DNA of 11,341 nucleotides from Flavobacteriales bacterium (GCA_002402165.1 NVVI01000004.1:10086-21426); one strand, 5' to 3'. Shown: positions 1 to 8,425, numbered from the stretch's first letter. Notes: generated by a model not told the origin, from the sequence alone. A program made the numbers and translations.

Positions 1-1447
1 GATAAGGCTTGATGCCTATTTTTTCTCCACTCTTTTTATCATAGCGTACTAACCAACCATATTGGGATTGAGCATAAACAATATTTGGATCCTTAGGATC
101 AATTTGAGACTCAAAACCATCTCCTCCATTGGTAATGTACCAGTCAGAATTTACGATACCTACATTATTGGTTGTTCTTGATGGACCGCCTTGGCTGTTG
201 TTATCTTGTGTTCCGCCATAAATGTTGTAAAATGGATAATCGTTGTCTAGCGCTACTTTATAATACTGTGTTAGAGGTAAATTAGGCTTATACTGCCAGT
301 TTGCTGCATGATCCCAAGTTTCATACATTCCTCCATCACAACCAACTATCCAATGCTTTGTGTTTGTTGGATCTATCCACATACAATGATTATCAACATG
401 TTTGCTTTTTTCTCCAGTTTTTTTGAACGTTTTACCACCATCTTCTGTATGGTTTAACCAAGTGTTAAGAGAAAATACTTTGTTTTCATCTTTTGGATCA
501 CAAACAATTTCTTGGTAATAGTTTCCACTTGTAGCATAACTGCTTCTTTTTTCCCAGCTAGCTCCTCGATTAGTACTTCTAAAAAAGCCACCTTTTCCTT
601 GGGAGGCTTCTACAATGGCGTAAATGTATTCTGGATTGGCAGGAGAAATGGCTAACCCAATTCTTCCCACATCTACTTTTGGCAAACCTTTATTTATTTT
701 AGTCCAAGTTTTTCCTCCATCAGTTGTTTTGTGAAGTCCAGATTCTGGACCACCACCTAAATAAGTAAAAACGTGTCTTCTTCTTTGGTGAGCGGAAGCA
801 TAAATTACATCTGGGTTTCTTGGATCCATTACAATTTCTGCAATTCCAGTATCATCACTAATGTGTAAAACTCTTTTCCAAGTCTTACCTCCATCAGTCG
901 TTTTGTAAACACCTCTTTCTCCACCATCTTTCCATAAAGGGCCATAAGCAGCTACATAAACGATGTTTGAATTTGTTGGATGAACAATAATATTTCCAAT
1001 GTGCTCAGAAGTTTTTAAGCCCATATTTTTCCAGCTTTTTCCACCATCTTCAGATTTATAAACACCATCTCCATAGGCAACACTTCGTTGGTTGTTGTTT
1101 TCACCGGTGCCTACCCATATTACATTATCGTTATTTGGATCAATAGTTACACAGCCAATAGAGTAGGAGCCTTCTCCATCAAAAATTGGAGTATAAGTGT
1201 TTCCAGAATTTGTAGTTTTCCATACTCCTCCAGAGGCTACAGCTAAATAATATTCTGATGTATTATTTGGGTTAACTGCTATGTCAGCAATTCTACCAGA
1301 AGTAAAAGCAGGTCCTACACTCCTAAACTTTAATGCACTATACAATCCAGAGTTGTATTTGCTCTTAGGTTCAGATTTTTTCTTTTTTTGAGCGTTAACG
1401 TTAATTGCTAATGCAATACTTAATGTGATTAAGAATATTTTTTTCAT
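1..1447 (-). CDS. Secreted VPS10/sortilin-like BNR-repeat beta-propeller protein (3' part outside the window)
   Basis: The reading frame is open from an ATG at 1445-1447 to the left edge, giving the first 482 residues of a protein whose C-terminus lies outside the window. Residues 1-19 form a Sec signal peptide ending in NVNA, so it is probably exported. The rest is a repeated propeller with Asp-box motifs (S/T-x-D-x-G-x-T-W) near residues 78-85, 132-139, 183-190, 241-248, 291-298 and 334-341, for example TTDGGKTW twice. YGGTQDNNSQGG (410-421) is typical of the large Bacteroidota proteins annotated as VPS10-domain or BNR-repeat 'glycosyl hydrolase'. Those are usually about 1000 residues, so roughly half is seen. 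The Asp-box repetition is visible in DNA: 703-736 and 877-910 match at 29 of 34 bases by eye. It is the last gene of a cluster and starts 9 nt after the thioesterase stop. No enzymatic residues are identified, so the glycosidase label should not be taken literally. Confidence 0.88.
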   Translation of the reverse strand, partial: MKKIFLITLSIALAINVNAQKKKKSEPKSKYNSGLYSALKFRSVGPAFTSGRIADIAVNPNNTSEYYLAVASGGVWKTTNSGNTYTPIFDGEGSYSIGCVTIDPNNDNVIWVGTGENNNQRSVAYGDGVYKSEDGGKSWKNMGLKTSEHIGNIIVHPTNSNIVYVAAYGPLWKDGGERGVYKTTDGGKTWKRVLHISDDTGIAEIVMDPRNPDVIYASAHQRRRHVFTYLGGGPESGLHKTTDGGKTWTKINKGLPKVDVGRIGLAISPANPEYIYAIVEASQGKGGFFRSTNRGASWEKRSSYATSGNYYQEIVCDPKDENKVFSLNTWLNHTEDGGKTFKKTGEKSKHVDNHCMWIDPTNTKHWIVGCDGGMYETWDHAANWQYKPNLPLTQYYKVALDNDYPFYNIYGGTQDNNSQGGPSRTTNNVGIVNSDWYITNGGDGFESQIDPKDPNIVYAQSQYGWLVRYDKKSGEKIGIKPY

Positions 1448-1456
1448 AATTATTTG

Positions 1457-1888
1457 TTATAGGTATTTTGCTACATCACTTTTTTCGATTGGGTAGGCGT
1501 TGAACGTACCCATAGCTTTAGCTACAATTTCTTTATGTTGATTGTAAATTTCTCCTGATGTATGGATGATTCTCTTTCCTGCATTATCCACTCTCCCTTT
1601 TCCAGTTAAAATATCTCCAATAAAAGCAGGTTTAAAATAATTGATTTTATATTCTATAGTGCTAACCAATCTTCCTTCTGGTGCTACTAAACTTAATGCA
1701 GCAACTCCAATTACTCCATCCATCATGGCTGCTAACATCCCTCCGTGTATGGTTGTTGGGGTAGCTAAATGTTTGGGTAAAACTTCCATTTCATAGATGA
1801 TTTTACCAGATTTAACAATGGTTAATTTCAAACCATTTTCTTTTCCAAATTGGTTTACTTGGTTATATATTTCTAATAATTTTTCCAA
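1457..1888 (-). CDS. PaaI-type hotdog-fold thioesterase
   Basis: This 143-residue protein has the size and pattern of a single hotdog domain of the PaaI/4HBT superfamily, which hydrolyses acyl-CoA thioesters in the cytoplasm. The segment IHGGMLAAMMDGVIG (47-61) carries the family's HGG turn (H48-G50) and an acidic residue (D57) in the helix that normally supplies the catalytic carboxylate. The second half, with EYKINYFKPAFIGD (79-92), matches the strand region of the family. There is no ATG between the preceding in-frame stop and residue 34, so the TTG at 1886-1888 is the best start. It lies 2 nt after the TAG of the upstream DUF2807 gene, which suggests translational coupling. Substrate is not deducible. 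Its place between an envelope lipoprotein and a secreted propeller protein gives no clear pathway. Confidence 0.87.
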   Translation of the reverse strand: MEKLLEIYNQVNQFGKENGLKLTIVKSGKIIYEMEVLPKHLATPTTIHGGMLAAMMDGVIGVAALSLVAPEGRLVSTIEYKINYFKPAFIGDILTGKGRVDNAGKRIIHTSGEIYNQHKEIVAKAMGTFNAYPIEKSDVAKYL

Positions 1889-1890
1889 TA

Positions 1891-2592
1891 CTATAGTTTT
1901 TCTACAGAACCAGCTCCGCTGATATCTTTATCTATTTTCGGGTTACCTTTGTATTTTACGCTTCCTGCTCCAGAGACTGAAACAGTAAGTGATTTTTTAG
2001 CATGAACAATTGCACTTCCTGCTCCAGAAATATCGATACTAGTGTTTTTAGTTTTAAGATTTTTTGCTTGTAAATCACCTGCTCCAGAAATTTTAATTTC
2101 AAAATCATTAGCATTTCCTGATAGAGAAGTTTCACTTGCCCCACTCATGTCCATTATCAAACTTTCAACATCCACATTAAGGTCGATATCAGCAGCACCA
2201 CTTACATCTATTTCTAATTTATCAACCTTATAAGTCCCTTTGTTCTTAAGCTCAATAGCTCCAGACACATCTATGTCTTCCACATTAACTATAGTAATGT
2301 ACAATTTTAATGAGCTAGCATTTCCTATGGACTCTTTAGTTGAAATAAACAGCGTGTTGTTTATGACCTCTGTTTTAATGTACTCTAATAAATTTTCGTC
2401 AACTTCTAATTCTAATCTTTCTTTATTACCTTGATTAATTAATACTTCATAACCTCCAGAGATGTCAATTTTATTAAAAGAAGTTACAATTCGTTGTTCT
2501 TTTACTATTTCTCCATTGCCATCAATTGTATTAATACAAGAATTTAGTACAAAAGCTATAACTAATCCTAAAAATATTCGTTTAATTTGCAT
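1891..2592 (-). CDS. DUF2807 (GIN domain) lipoprotein with SGAG repeats
   Basis: A 233-residue lipoprotein. Residues 1-18 are a signal peptide and the lipobox LNSC puts the lipidated cysteine at C19. GNG at 25-27 and the repeated (D/V)-(I/V/M)-SG(A/G) motif mark the DUF2807 'head GIN domain' family, often annotated as putative auto-transporter adhesin. Serine-glycine pairs fall at residues 45, 110, 131, 150, 169, 189, 207 and 225, so the last seven are spaced 18-21 residues apart, as expected for successive turns of a right-handed beta-solenoid. The family is abundant in Bacteroidota and its function is not established. Adhesion is only the database label. The ATG at 2590-2592 begins a good signal peptide. 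It is the first gene of the cluster that continues with the thioesterase. The DNA repeats (CTGCTCCAGA-like units, for example around 1969, 2018 and 2078) simply encode the SGAG motif. Confidence 0.9.
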   Translation of the reverse strand: MQIKRIFLGLVIAFVLNSCINTIDGNGEIVKEQRIVTSFNKIDISGGYEVLINQGNKERLELEVDENLLEYIKTEVINNTLFISTKESIGNASSLKLYITIVNVEDIDVSGAIELKNKGTYKVDKLEIDVSGAADIDLNVDVESLIMDMSGASETSLSGNANDFEIKISGAGDLQAKNLKTKNTSIDISGAGSAIVHAKKSLTVSVSGAGSVKYKGNPKIDKDISGAGSVEKL

Positions 2593-2683
2593 AGGGTATA
2601 ATTTTAAAAGATAAAAATAATAATTATGTTCTCGATAAAAGAATAAATTAAACTTTAGTGAGTTACATTAAAAAAGAAGATTT
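2593..2683. promoter_or_regulatory. Divergent intergenic region, promoters not resolved
   Basis: This 91-nt, very AT-rich gap separates the DUF2807 lipoprotein gene (minus) from the coiled-coil lipoprotein gene (plus), so it must carry promoters for both if neither is read from elsewhere. I found no exact TAnnTTTG match on either strand. The nearest minus-strand matches have one mismatch (TATCTTTT, TATTTTTA). The A/G-rich stretch AAAAAAGAAGA just before 2684 may serve as the ribosome binding region for the plus-strand gene. No convincing operator palindrome is present. Confidence 0.4.
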
Positions 2684-3562
2684 ATGACAATTTCAAGATT
2701 ATTTAAAACAGCATTTTTATTCAGTTTAATTACATTATTATTTGCTTGCAATACAGATGAGCTAGAAAATAAAATAGCGGAATTGGAAGCTGAAAAATTA
2801 GAAGCTAACAATAGTTTAGAAGGAAAAGAAGCCATTATTGTTGATTTTATGGGTTCGATGAATGAGATTGAAGCCAACCTTGCCCAAATTAAAGAAAGAG
2901 AGAATATTATTACAGCTAGATTCGATAAAGGGAATGTTGAGATGGATGATAATATGAAAGACCAAATAATGAATGATATTGATTTGATTAATAATTTATT
3001 ATTAGAGAATAAAGATAAAATGGCTGCATTAAATGCCAAGTTTCGTAAATCTGAAAAAGAATCAAATTTAAAAATCAAAGAATTAGAAATAATGATTGAA
3101 AGTTTGGCTAATCGTATGCAAGAAAAAGATGCTGAAATTGCTGATTTACATACCCAATTAGCTGAGGCTAATAAACAATTAATGGTGTTGTTTGAAGAAT
3201 ACAACAATAGAATTGAAGAGTTAGGTGACCAGGAAGATGAGTTAAATACTGCTTTTTATTGCTATGGTTCTTCTAAAGAATTAAAAGAACAAGGGGTAAT
3301 AACTAAATCAGGCGGTTTTATTGGGATTGGAAAAACGGAAAAGCTATCTACAGATTTTAATAAAGAATATTTCACTCAAATAGATGTTAGTTTAACATAC
3401 GAAATTGAGTTAATGAGTAAAAAAGTTAAAATTATTACCAACCACCCGTCTAATTCATATAAGATAGAAGGAGATGATGGCAGTGCTGAAAAATTAATAA
3501 TACTTGATGTTGATGCTTTTTGGTCTTCGTCTAAATATTTGGTAATGGTTGTTGAGAATTAG
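2684..3562 (+). CDS. Coiled-coil lipoprotein, possibly Cbp1-like
   Basis: A 292-residue lipoprotein. The signal peptide ends in the lipobox LFAC with C22 as the lipidated residue. The next residues, NTDELE, are acidic, as in Bacteroidota lipoprotein export signals for surface display, although the fit is loose. Residues 24-180 are almost entirely charged heptads (ELENKIAELEAEKLEANN and onward), predicting a long coiled coil. The C-terminal domain (190-292) is compact and beta-rich, with GGFIGIGKTEKLS (210-222), TNHPSNSYKIEGDD (252-265) and a terminal FWSSSKYLVMVVEN. This layout recalls a Bacteroidota family that includes the Bacteroides fragilis collagen-binding protein Cbp1. That link is from memory and collagen binding should not be assumed. 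The gene stands alone on the plus strand. Its TAG stop (3560-3562) overlaps the TAA of the convergent phosphatase gene, with no hairpin terminator between them. Confidence 0.85.
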   Translation: MTISRLFKTAFLFSLITLLFACNTDELENKIAELEAEKLEANNSLEGKEAIIVDFMGSMNEIEANLAQIKERENIITARFDKGNVEMDDNMKDQIMNDIDLINNLLLENKDKMAALNAKFRKSEKESNLKIKELEIMIESLANRMQEKDAEIADLHTQLAEANKQLMVLFEEYNNRIEELGDQEDELNTAFYCYGSSKELKEQGVITKSGGFIGIGKTEKLSTDFNKEYFTQIDVSLTYEIELMSKKVKIITNHPSNSYKIEGDDGSAEKLIILDVDAFWSSSKYLVMVVEN

Positions 3563-5808
3563 ATTTTTAATCCAATAACACAAACATCATCTATTTGCTC
3601 TAAGTCACCTTTCCATTGAATAAAGTTTTTCTCTAATGTTTCTTTTTGTTCTGCCATACTTTTATTAGAAAGTGATATCAACAGATTTTTAAAAGGTCTA
3701 TATTTAAACTTCTTTCCTTTTGGCCCACCAAATTGGTCAGCATAACCATCAGTAAAAAGATAAATAGAATCTTCTTTTTCTAGTTTAACTTTATGATTAG
3801 TAAAAGGTTTAGAGTCTGGATAGTAGCTAATAGGTTGTTTGTCAGATTTAATTTCGTACAAGTGCTTGTCATCGATTGATATATTTAATTGTAATGTAGA
3901 AGCTTCTTTTTCTAAATTGTTTTTAACAAGCCATAAGGGATTATTTGCACCTGCCCATTCTAATTCTTTTGTCTTAATATCCAAGCGAATTAAAGATATA
4001 TCCATTCCATCTTTATTTTCACCTTCAGCACCTGTTTGGTTTAACTCCTTTATGATTTTAGCTCTTAATTCATCTAAAATTTCTGCTGGAGATAAAATAT
4101 CTTCTCTAGCTGTAATTTCGTTCAAAAATGCAGTGCCTAGCATTGTTAAAAAAGCACCAGGGACACCATGCCCTGTGCAATCTGCAACAGCTAAGTATAA
4201 GTAGTTTTGTTTTTCGAAAGTCCAGTAAAAGTCACCACTTACGATATCTTTAGGGTTAAAAAATATAAAATGTTTTGGCAAATGTTTTGATTCATGTTCT
4301 TCAGAACTTAATAATGCATTTTGTATTCTTTTAGCATAATTAATACTATCAATTATTTCTCTGTTTTTTTCTTCAACTATATCTTTTTGATTGGTAATAA
4401 TGGTGTTAGATTTTTGCTTTTGTTTGTAACCTCTAAACGCAATTAATAATAATATAATTGTTAACACCATTCCAACTCCGTACCATATTTTTTGCTTGGT
4501 TTGGAGTGCTACTTCAGCATTTTGTTTAGCAATTTCTATTTGCTGCAATTCAATTTCTTGCTGTTTGACTTCACTGTCATATTTTTCTTGCATTTCTGCA
4601 ATTTGATTACTTCTTTCGAAATTAAACATTGTATCATTAATTGCGATGTACTTACTAAGATAAATAACAGCTTTATTATGCTGATTTGCATACGAATAGG
4701 CATCTGCAATTTCATAATACAAATTCCTTAAATTATTTTTCACTCCCAAAGGCTCTAAAAGTTTTTCTGCTTTTAAATAATTTTCTATTGATTTCGAATA
4801 TTTTTTAGCGTTAAAGTAATATGTACCCAAACCTTCGTAGCAGACACCCTCTCCTTTTATATTTTTAAGCTCTTTATATAAAGAAAGTGCTTTGTTTAAT
4901 GATTTCAACCCCTTATTAGGCTTGTTAATATTTATATATAACTGAGAGAGGTTTTGGGCAATTTCTGCTTGACCAACTTTATTATTTAATTTATCAAATA
5001 TTTCTTCGGCTTTACTAAAATGATTTATTGCAGCATCATTATTCTCCATAATTATTTCCATAGAAGCTATATTGCTTAAGGCATGTGCTTGTTTTTCTAA
5101 AACACCCACTTCTTCAAAAATGGTTAATGCCTTATTAAAATACTCTAAAGCTTTGTTGTAGTTTTTCTGAAAATAGTAGATAACACCTATGTTTTCTGTT
5201 GCAGCAGCACTACCGAGTATGTTTCCATATTCTTTGTAAGCTTTGAGTGATTGAGTGTAATAATTAATAGCTTTGTCATAATCCCCTAAATCACTATATA
5301 CTGTTCCAATATTATTTAATACACCTGCACTTTCTTTTTTATTTCCAGTACGTTGAAAAATGACATTGGCATTTTTATAAAGAACAATACTAGAGTCATA
5401 TTTCCCTAAATCGGCATATAAGTTACCTAAATTCAAGTATGCTTTTGCTTTAGTGAGATTATCGTTGTCAGTATTATTAATTACAGTTAAATAATTAGAC
5501 GTTGCTTCTTTATTATTTCCTAAACGGTAATTAATTAATCCTTTAGTTATATAGCATTCGTAGAGCTTTTTATCGTTTTCTATTTTTTTAGCGAGATTAA
5601 ATGCTTGGTTGCTGTATTGTAGTGCATTTTTAGTTTCAAAATTTCGATAAGTGTTAGCTATATTAAGTAAAAGTGTAATTTTCCCTGTATCACTTTTAAC
5701 AGTTGGTAATATTTTTAATAAGCTATCTACTTTTTGTTGGTTGTCCAGTCCAAAAATATAGGTGGTGGTTAATAATAATCCTACTATAAAGTACTTTTTC
5801 ATATTCAT
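3559..5808 (-). CDS. TPR - transmembrane - SpoIIE (PP2C) phosphatase, second paralogue
   Basis: A 749-residue sensor-type serine/threonine phosphatase. Order: signal peptide (about 1-20), a TPR array (about 45-390, eight or nine repeats with the LxNLGxxYxxxGxYxxA pattern, for example 126-141 and 166-181), a charged coiled coil (400-440), one transmembrane helix (442-459), the linker DSINYAKRIQNAL (487-499), then a SpoIIE domain. Metal-binding motifs are intact: SGDFYW (D526), ADCTGHGVPGAF (D543), KDGMDI (599-604), FTDGYADQFGG (D687) and QIDD (D740/D741). TPRs should lie in the periplasm and the phosphatase in the cytoplasm. SpoIIE enzymes usually dephosphorylate STAS-type anti-anti-sigma factors, but none is encoded here. 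The ATG at 5806-5808 overlaps the upstream paralogue's TGA as ATGA. A second ATG two codons in (MKKYF) is an alternative start. Compared with its twin, it has a roughly 10-residue insertion at 636-650. Confidence 0.93.
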   Translation of the reverse strand: MNMKKYFIVGLLLTTTYIFGLDNQQKVDSLLKILPTVKSDTGKITLLLNIANTYRNFETKNALQYSNQAFNLAKKIENDKKLYECYITKGLINYRLGNNKEATSNYLTVINNTDNDNLTKAKAYLNLGNLYADLGKYDSSIVLYKNANVIFQRTGNKKESAGVLNNIGTVYSDLGDYDKAINYYTQSLKAYKEYGNILGSAAATENIGVIYYFQKNYNKALEYFNKALTIFEEVGVLEKQAHALSNIASMEIIMENNDAAINHFSKAEEIFDKLNNKVGQAEIAQNLSQLYININKPNKGLKSLNKALSLYKELKNIKGEGVCYEGLGTYYFNAKKYSKSIENYLKAEKLLEPLGVKNNLRNLYYEIADAYSYANQHNKAVIYLSKYIAINDTMFNFERSNQIAEMQEKYDSEVKQQEIELQQIEIAKQNAEVALQTKQKIWYGVGMVLTIILLLIAFRGYKQKQKSNTIITNQKDIVEEKNREIIDSINYAKRIQNALLSSEEHESKHLPKHFIFFNPKDIVSGDFYWTFEKQNYLYLAVADCTGHGVPGAFLTMLGTAFLNEITAREDILSPAEILDELRAKIIKELNQTGAEGENKDGMDISLIRLDIKTKELEWAGANNPLWLVKNNLEKEASTLQLNISIDDKHLYEIKSDKQPISYYPDSKPFTNHKVKLEKEDSIYLFTDGYADQFGGPKGKKFKYRPFKNLLISLSNKSMAEQKETLEKNFIQWKGDLEQIDDVCVIGLKI
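3563..3774 (-). repeat. Paralogous repeat, copy in the second phosphatase gene
   Basis: This stretch encodes the last 70 or so residues of the second SpoIIE phosphatase and is the best-conserved partner of 5813-6023. At protein level, about 56 of 67 residues from YLFTDGYADQ to the end are identical (counted by eye). Identity is much lower in the TPR regions. It marks a tandem duplication or later gene conversion of the phosphatase C-terminus rather than a mobile repeat. Confidence 0.75.
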
Positions 5809-7769
5809 TTAATTTTTACACCCAGAATACAAACATCATCAATTTGTTCTAAATCTCCTTTCCAGTTAATAAAATTATTTTCTAAGATCTCTTTTTGATT
5901 CATCATGCTATTGCCTGAAAGGGATATAAGTAATTCTTTAAATGGTCTATATTTGAATTTCTTTCCTTTTGGGCCGCCAAATTGATCTGCATATCCATCT
6001 GTAAATAAATAGATATTATCTTCTTTAAAAACTGTTTTTTTATGGTTAGTAAAAGGTTTTGTATTCATGTACTTGCCAATAGGCTGTTTGTTAGATTTTA
6101 TTTCGGTTAATTCATTATTTCTAACAATATATAATGAGTTATTAGCCCCTGCATATTGTAATTCATTTGTAGTTAAATTCAAAGAACATAATGCGATGTC
6201 CATTCCATCTTTAATATTGGCATCGCTTTGCTCAAAAGTTTCTATGACTAATTCTGTTACTTTAGTTAATATTTTTGCTGGTTCTGTTAAATTAAATTCC
6301 CTAACAGCACGATTTAAAGCGTTATGGCATACAACACTTACCATCGCTCCTGGAACTCCATGTCCTGTGCAATCGGCCGCAGCAAAAAGAATATTATTCC
6401 CTATTACATCTAGCCAATAAAAATCACCAGCTACTATATCTTTAGGAAGATATAGTATAAAACTATCTTTCAAGTGTTTTTTAAAGAACTTGTCTGATGG
6501 GAATATTGCACCCTGAATTCGTTTTGCATATTGAATACTATCTGTAATATCTCTACTTTTAGTTTCAATTTGTTGCTTTTGAAGTTCGAGTGTTTTATTT
6601 GTTTTTCTCTTATCTAAATTTCCTTTTACAGAAATTCCTACAATTATAAAAAGTAAAAGGAACCCAATTAAAGAACCCGTAATCAAAGCTATTTTTTGTG
6701 ATTGTTGTAACGAAGCATAAGCTTCCTGCTTTAAAAGCTCTTTTTCTTTTTCACTAATTTCATACAGAGCATTCATCTCGGCTATATTTTCTGAATTTTC
6801 TGAGCTGTATAAATCATCATCAATTACATTTCCAAGTTTGAGGTAATGCAATGATTGTATGTAATCTCCTTTTTGCTCAAATGCTTTTGAAATAGCTACA
6901 TAAATTTCGCCCATTTCTGCTTTTGCTCCAATAGTTTCTATTATTTCCAGCGCTTGGAGTAAGAAATTAATTGCTTTGTCAGGTTTGTTTTGCTTTAAAA
7001 GTAAGTCGCCAAGTGCATTTAAAACATTTGATTGTTGCCATTTATCCTTCATTTTTTCAGCTGCTTGTAAAGCTTTAATCAAATAAATAAAAGCATCATC
7101 ATATTTTCCTTGTTCAATATAAACTTCACCAATATTTCCTTTTATAAGAGAAATTCCATCTAAATCGCCAATGGCTTCATCTAGCTCTAGGGCTTTAAAA
7201 TAGTAGCTTAAGGCTTTGTCATAATCTAATTTATCTGAATAAGAATTTGCCAAATTATTGTAGCAAATCGAGATGCCATTAGAATCATTTACTGATAAAT
7301 AATATTTAAGTGCTTTCTCTGTAAATTCAATAGCTTGGGTATAATTTCCTAAATAATAATGTATAATACCAATATTATTATAGATGGAATGCACTCCATA
7401 TATATCATTTTTTGCTTCATATATATTCAGTATTTTAAAATTTGTTTCTTGAGATTGGGAATACCTTCCAATATAATCATAAGCATTAGCTAGACTTATT
7501 AAACTTTTTAATACTCCACTGTCAAAATCTAATAAAGATGATAATCGTAATGCCTTTTTTGAATATGTTATGGTTTTAATAAAATCATTTTCTATATAGA
7601 TCTCTGCAATTTTAATCAATATAATAGCTTTGTTTGTGTCGTTTGGAAGTGAAGACTCTAGTCTAATAAGGCTGTCTAAGTTGTTACTTTTTCCATAAAA
7701 ACTGGAACCACATATTAAAAAAGCAACTAGTAATAATCCAAAATATTTTATGTAGCTGTTCAAAATCAT
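5805..7769 (-). CDS. TPR - transmembrane - SpoIIE (PP2C) phosphatase, first paralogue
   Basis: A 654-residue protein with the same architecture as the gene behind it: signal peptide (about 1-25), a TPR array of about seven repeats (45-320, clear at 129-145, 169-185 and 209-225), a coiled coil, a transmembrane helix (about 359-381), the linker DSIQYAKRIQGAI (410-422) and a SpoIIE domain. Catalytic metal residues are present in AGDFYW (D449), ADCTGHGVPGA (D466), KDGMDI (520-525), FTDGYADQFGG (D591) and QIDD (D644/D645). I chose the ATG at 7767-7769. A TTG one codon upstream is possible but unnecessary. The predicted orientation is periplasmic TPRs and cytoplasmic phosphatase. It follows the lipoprotein gene by 38 nt and its TGA overlaps the next gene's ATG, so the two phosphatases are probably made together. 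FLIC at 17-20 is not a proper lipobox. Confidence 0.93.
   Translation of the reverse strand: MILNSYIKYFGLLLVAFLICGSSFYGKSNNLDSLIRLESSLPNDTNKAIILIKIAEIYIENDFIKTITYSKKALRLSSLLDFDSGVLKSLISLANAYDYIGRYSQSQETNFKILNIYEAKNDIYGVHSIYNNIGIIHYYLGNYTQAIEFTEKALKYYLSVNDSNGISICYNNLANSYSDKLDYDKALSYYFKALELDEAIGDLDGISLIKGNIGEVYIEQGKYDDAFIYLIKALQAAEKMKDKWQQSNVLNALGDLLLKQNKPDKAINFLLQALEIIETIGAKAEMGEIYVAISKAFEQKGDYIQSLHYLKLGNVIDDDLYSSENSENIAEMNALYEISEKEKELLKQEAYASLQQSQKIALITGSLIGFLLLFIIVGISVKGNLDKRKTNKTLELQKQQIETKSRDITDSIQYAKRIQGAIFPSDKFFKKHLKDSFILYLPKDIVAGDFYWLDVIGNNILFAAADCTGHGVPGAMVSVVCHNALNRAVREFNLTEPAKILTKVTELVIETFEQSDANIKDGMDIALCSLNLTTNELQYAGANNSLYIVRNNELTEIKSNKQPIGKYMNTKPFTNHKKTVFKEDNIYLFTDGYADQFGGPKGKKFKYRPFKELLISLSGNSMMNQKEILENNFINWKGDLEQIDDVCILGVKIK
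5813..6023 (-). repeat. Paralogous repeat, copy in the first phosphatase gene
   Basis: Direct-repeat partner of 3563-3774, encoding the C-terminus of the first SpoIIE phosphatase. The two copies share long near-identical runs, such as the part encoding DQFGGPKGKKFKYRPFK. Both are in the same orientation about 2.25 kb apart, so recombination between them could in principle fuse the two genes. Confidence 0.75.
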
Positions 7770-7807
7770 CAACGAAAGGTAATGATTTGAGAACAGATTA
7801 AAGAAGT

Positions 7808-8425
7808 TTAATAAATATTTCCTAAGCGTACTTCCCTTATCCTTTCAGTGTTATTACCAAAACTTTTATTTAACTCAATAAGATATATATCAATTTTATA
7901 GTTTTCCTTTTTTCCGTTAACTATAATTGAGGTTTCTATTAGTCCGGTATAATTTCCTTTAATAGAATCTAGTTCAAGTTTTTCTGTAACTACTACACCC
8001 ACAGGAGTTATGTAAATAGGTTTAATACTTAGTTTCGCTAACTCTAAGTATAATCTAATTGATATAGAATTAAAATGAGGCAAGTTTGATGAATCCAAAT
8101 TAAAGGAATCAGTTTTAAATAATTCTGTTGCCAATAATTTAGTATGGTCTTTCAAGTCAATAGAAACTTTAGGGTCAGATATAATTTTTACATAATCAGT
8201 AAAGTCATAGAACTTTTGAATGGCTCTTTCTTCAAAAGCTTTTAGTTGCTCCTTAGATAAAGCTGAATTTTGTTTCTCAAGTTCTGGTAATATAATTTCC
8301 AAATCATCATTTTCAGACTCCGTTACTTCGGTGTTTATGTCTTTATTATAAGAGCCCTCTCCTGCACAAGAATTAAGTATTAATGCTAGACTTAATATTA
8401 AAGTATTTAAATAAGTGCTTTTCAT
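7808..8425 (-). CDS. Operon lipoprotein of unknown function
   Basis: A 205-residue lipoprotein with signal peptide 1-19 and lipobox LNSC (C20). The mature protein opens with CAGEGSYNKD, almost the same as the DUF4349 lipoprotein encoded at 9777-10634. After an acidic linker (30-50) there is a helical stretch with FEERAIQKFYDFTDYVKIIS (64-83), then a beta-rich C-terminal half (110-205). This order of helices then strands could suit an NTF2-like fold, but I do not recognise a named family. Its ATG (8423-8425) overlaps the TGA of the upstream membrane-protein gene as ATGA, and the first phosphatase gene follows after 38 nt, so it is firmly inside the operon. A periplasmic or outer-membrane partner for the TPR sensors or for the neighbouring membrane protein is plausible but inferred from context only. 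Confidence 0.82.
   Translation of the reverse strand: MKSTYLNTLILSLALILNSCAGEGSYNKDINTEVTESENDDLEIILPELEKQNSALSKEQLKAFEERAIQKFYDFTDYVKIISDPKVSIDLKDHTKLLATELFKTDSFNLDSSNLPHFNSISIRLYLELAKLSIKPIYITPVGVVVTEKLELDSIKGNYTGLIETSIIVNGKKENYKIDIYLIELNKSFGNNTERIREVRLGNIY

Noticed and set aside
2668..3207. A 179-residue open frame on the minus strand opposite the coiled-coil lipoprotein
   Set aside because: It is the complement of a Lys/Glu-rich coiled coil, giving a Ser/Ile/Leu-rich translation with no domain pattern. The plus-strand lipoprotein explains the DNA.
3839..4204. Open frame on the plus strand opposite the second SpoIIE domain
   Set aside because: A similar antisense frame appears opposite the twin phosphatase (6067-6420), so it follows from the conserved codons of the real gene, with no independent support.
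7770..7772. TTG as the start of the first phosphatase
   Set aside because: The next codon is ATG, giving the same protein less one residue. ATG is the simpler choice.
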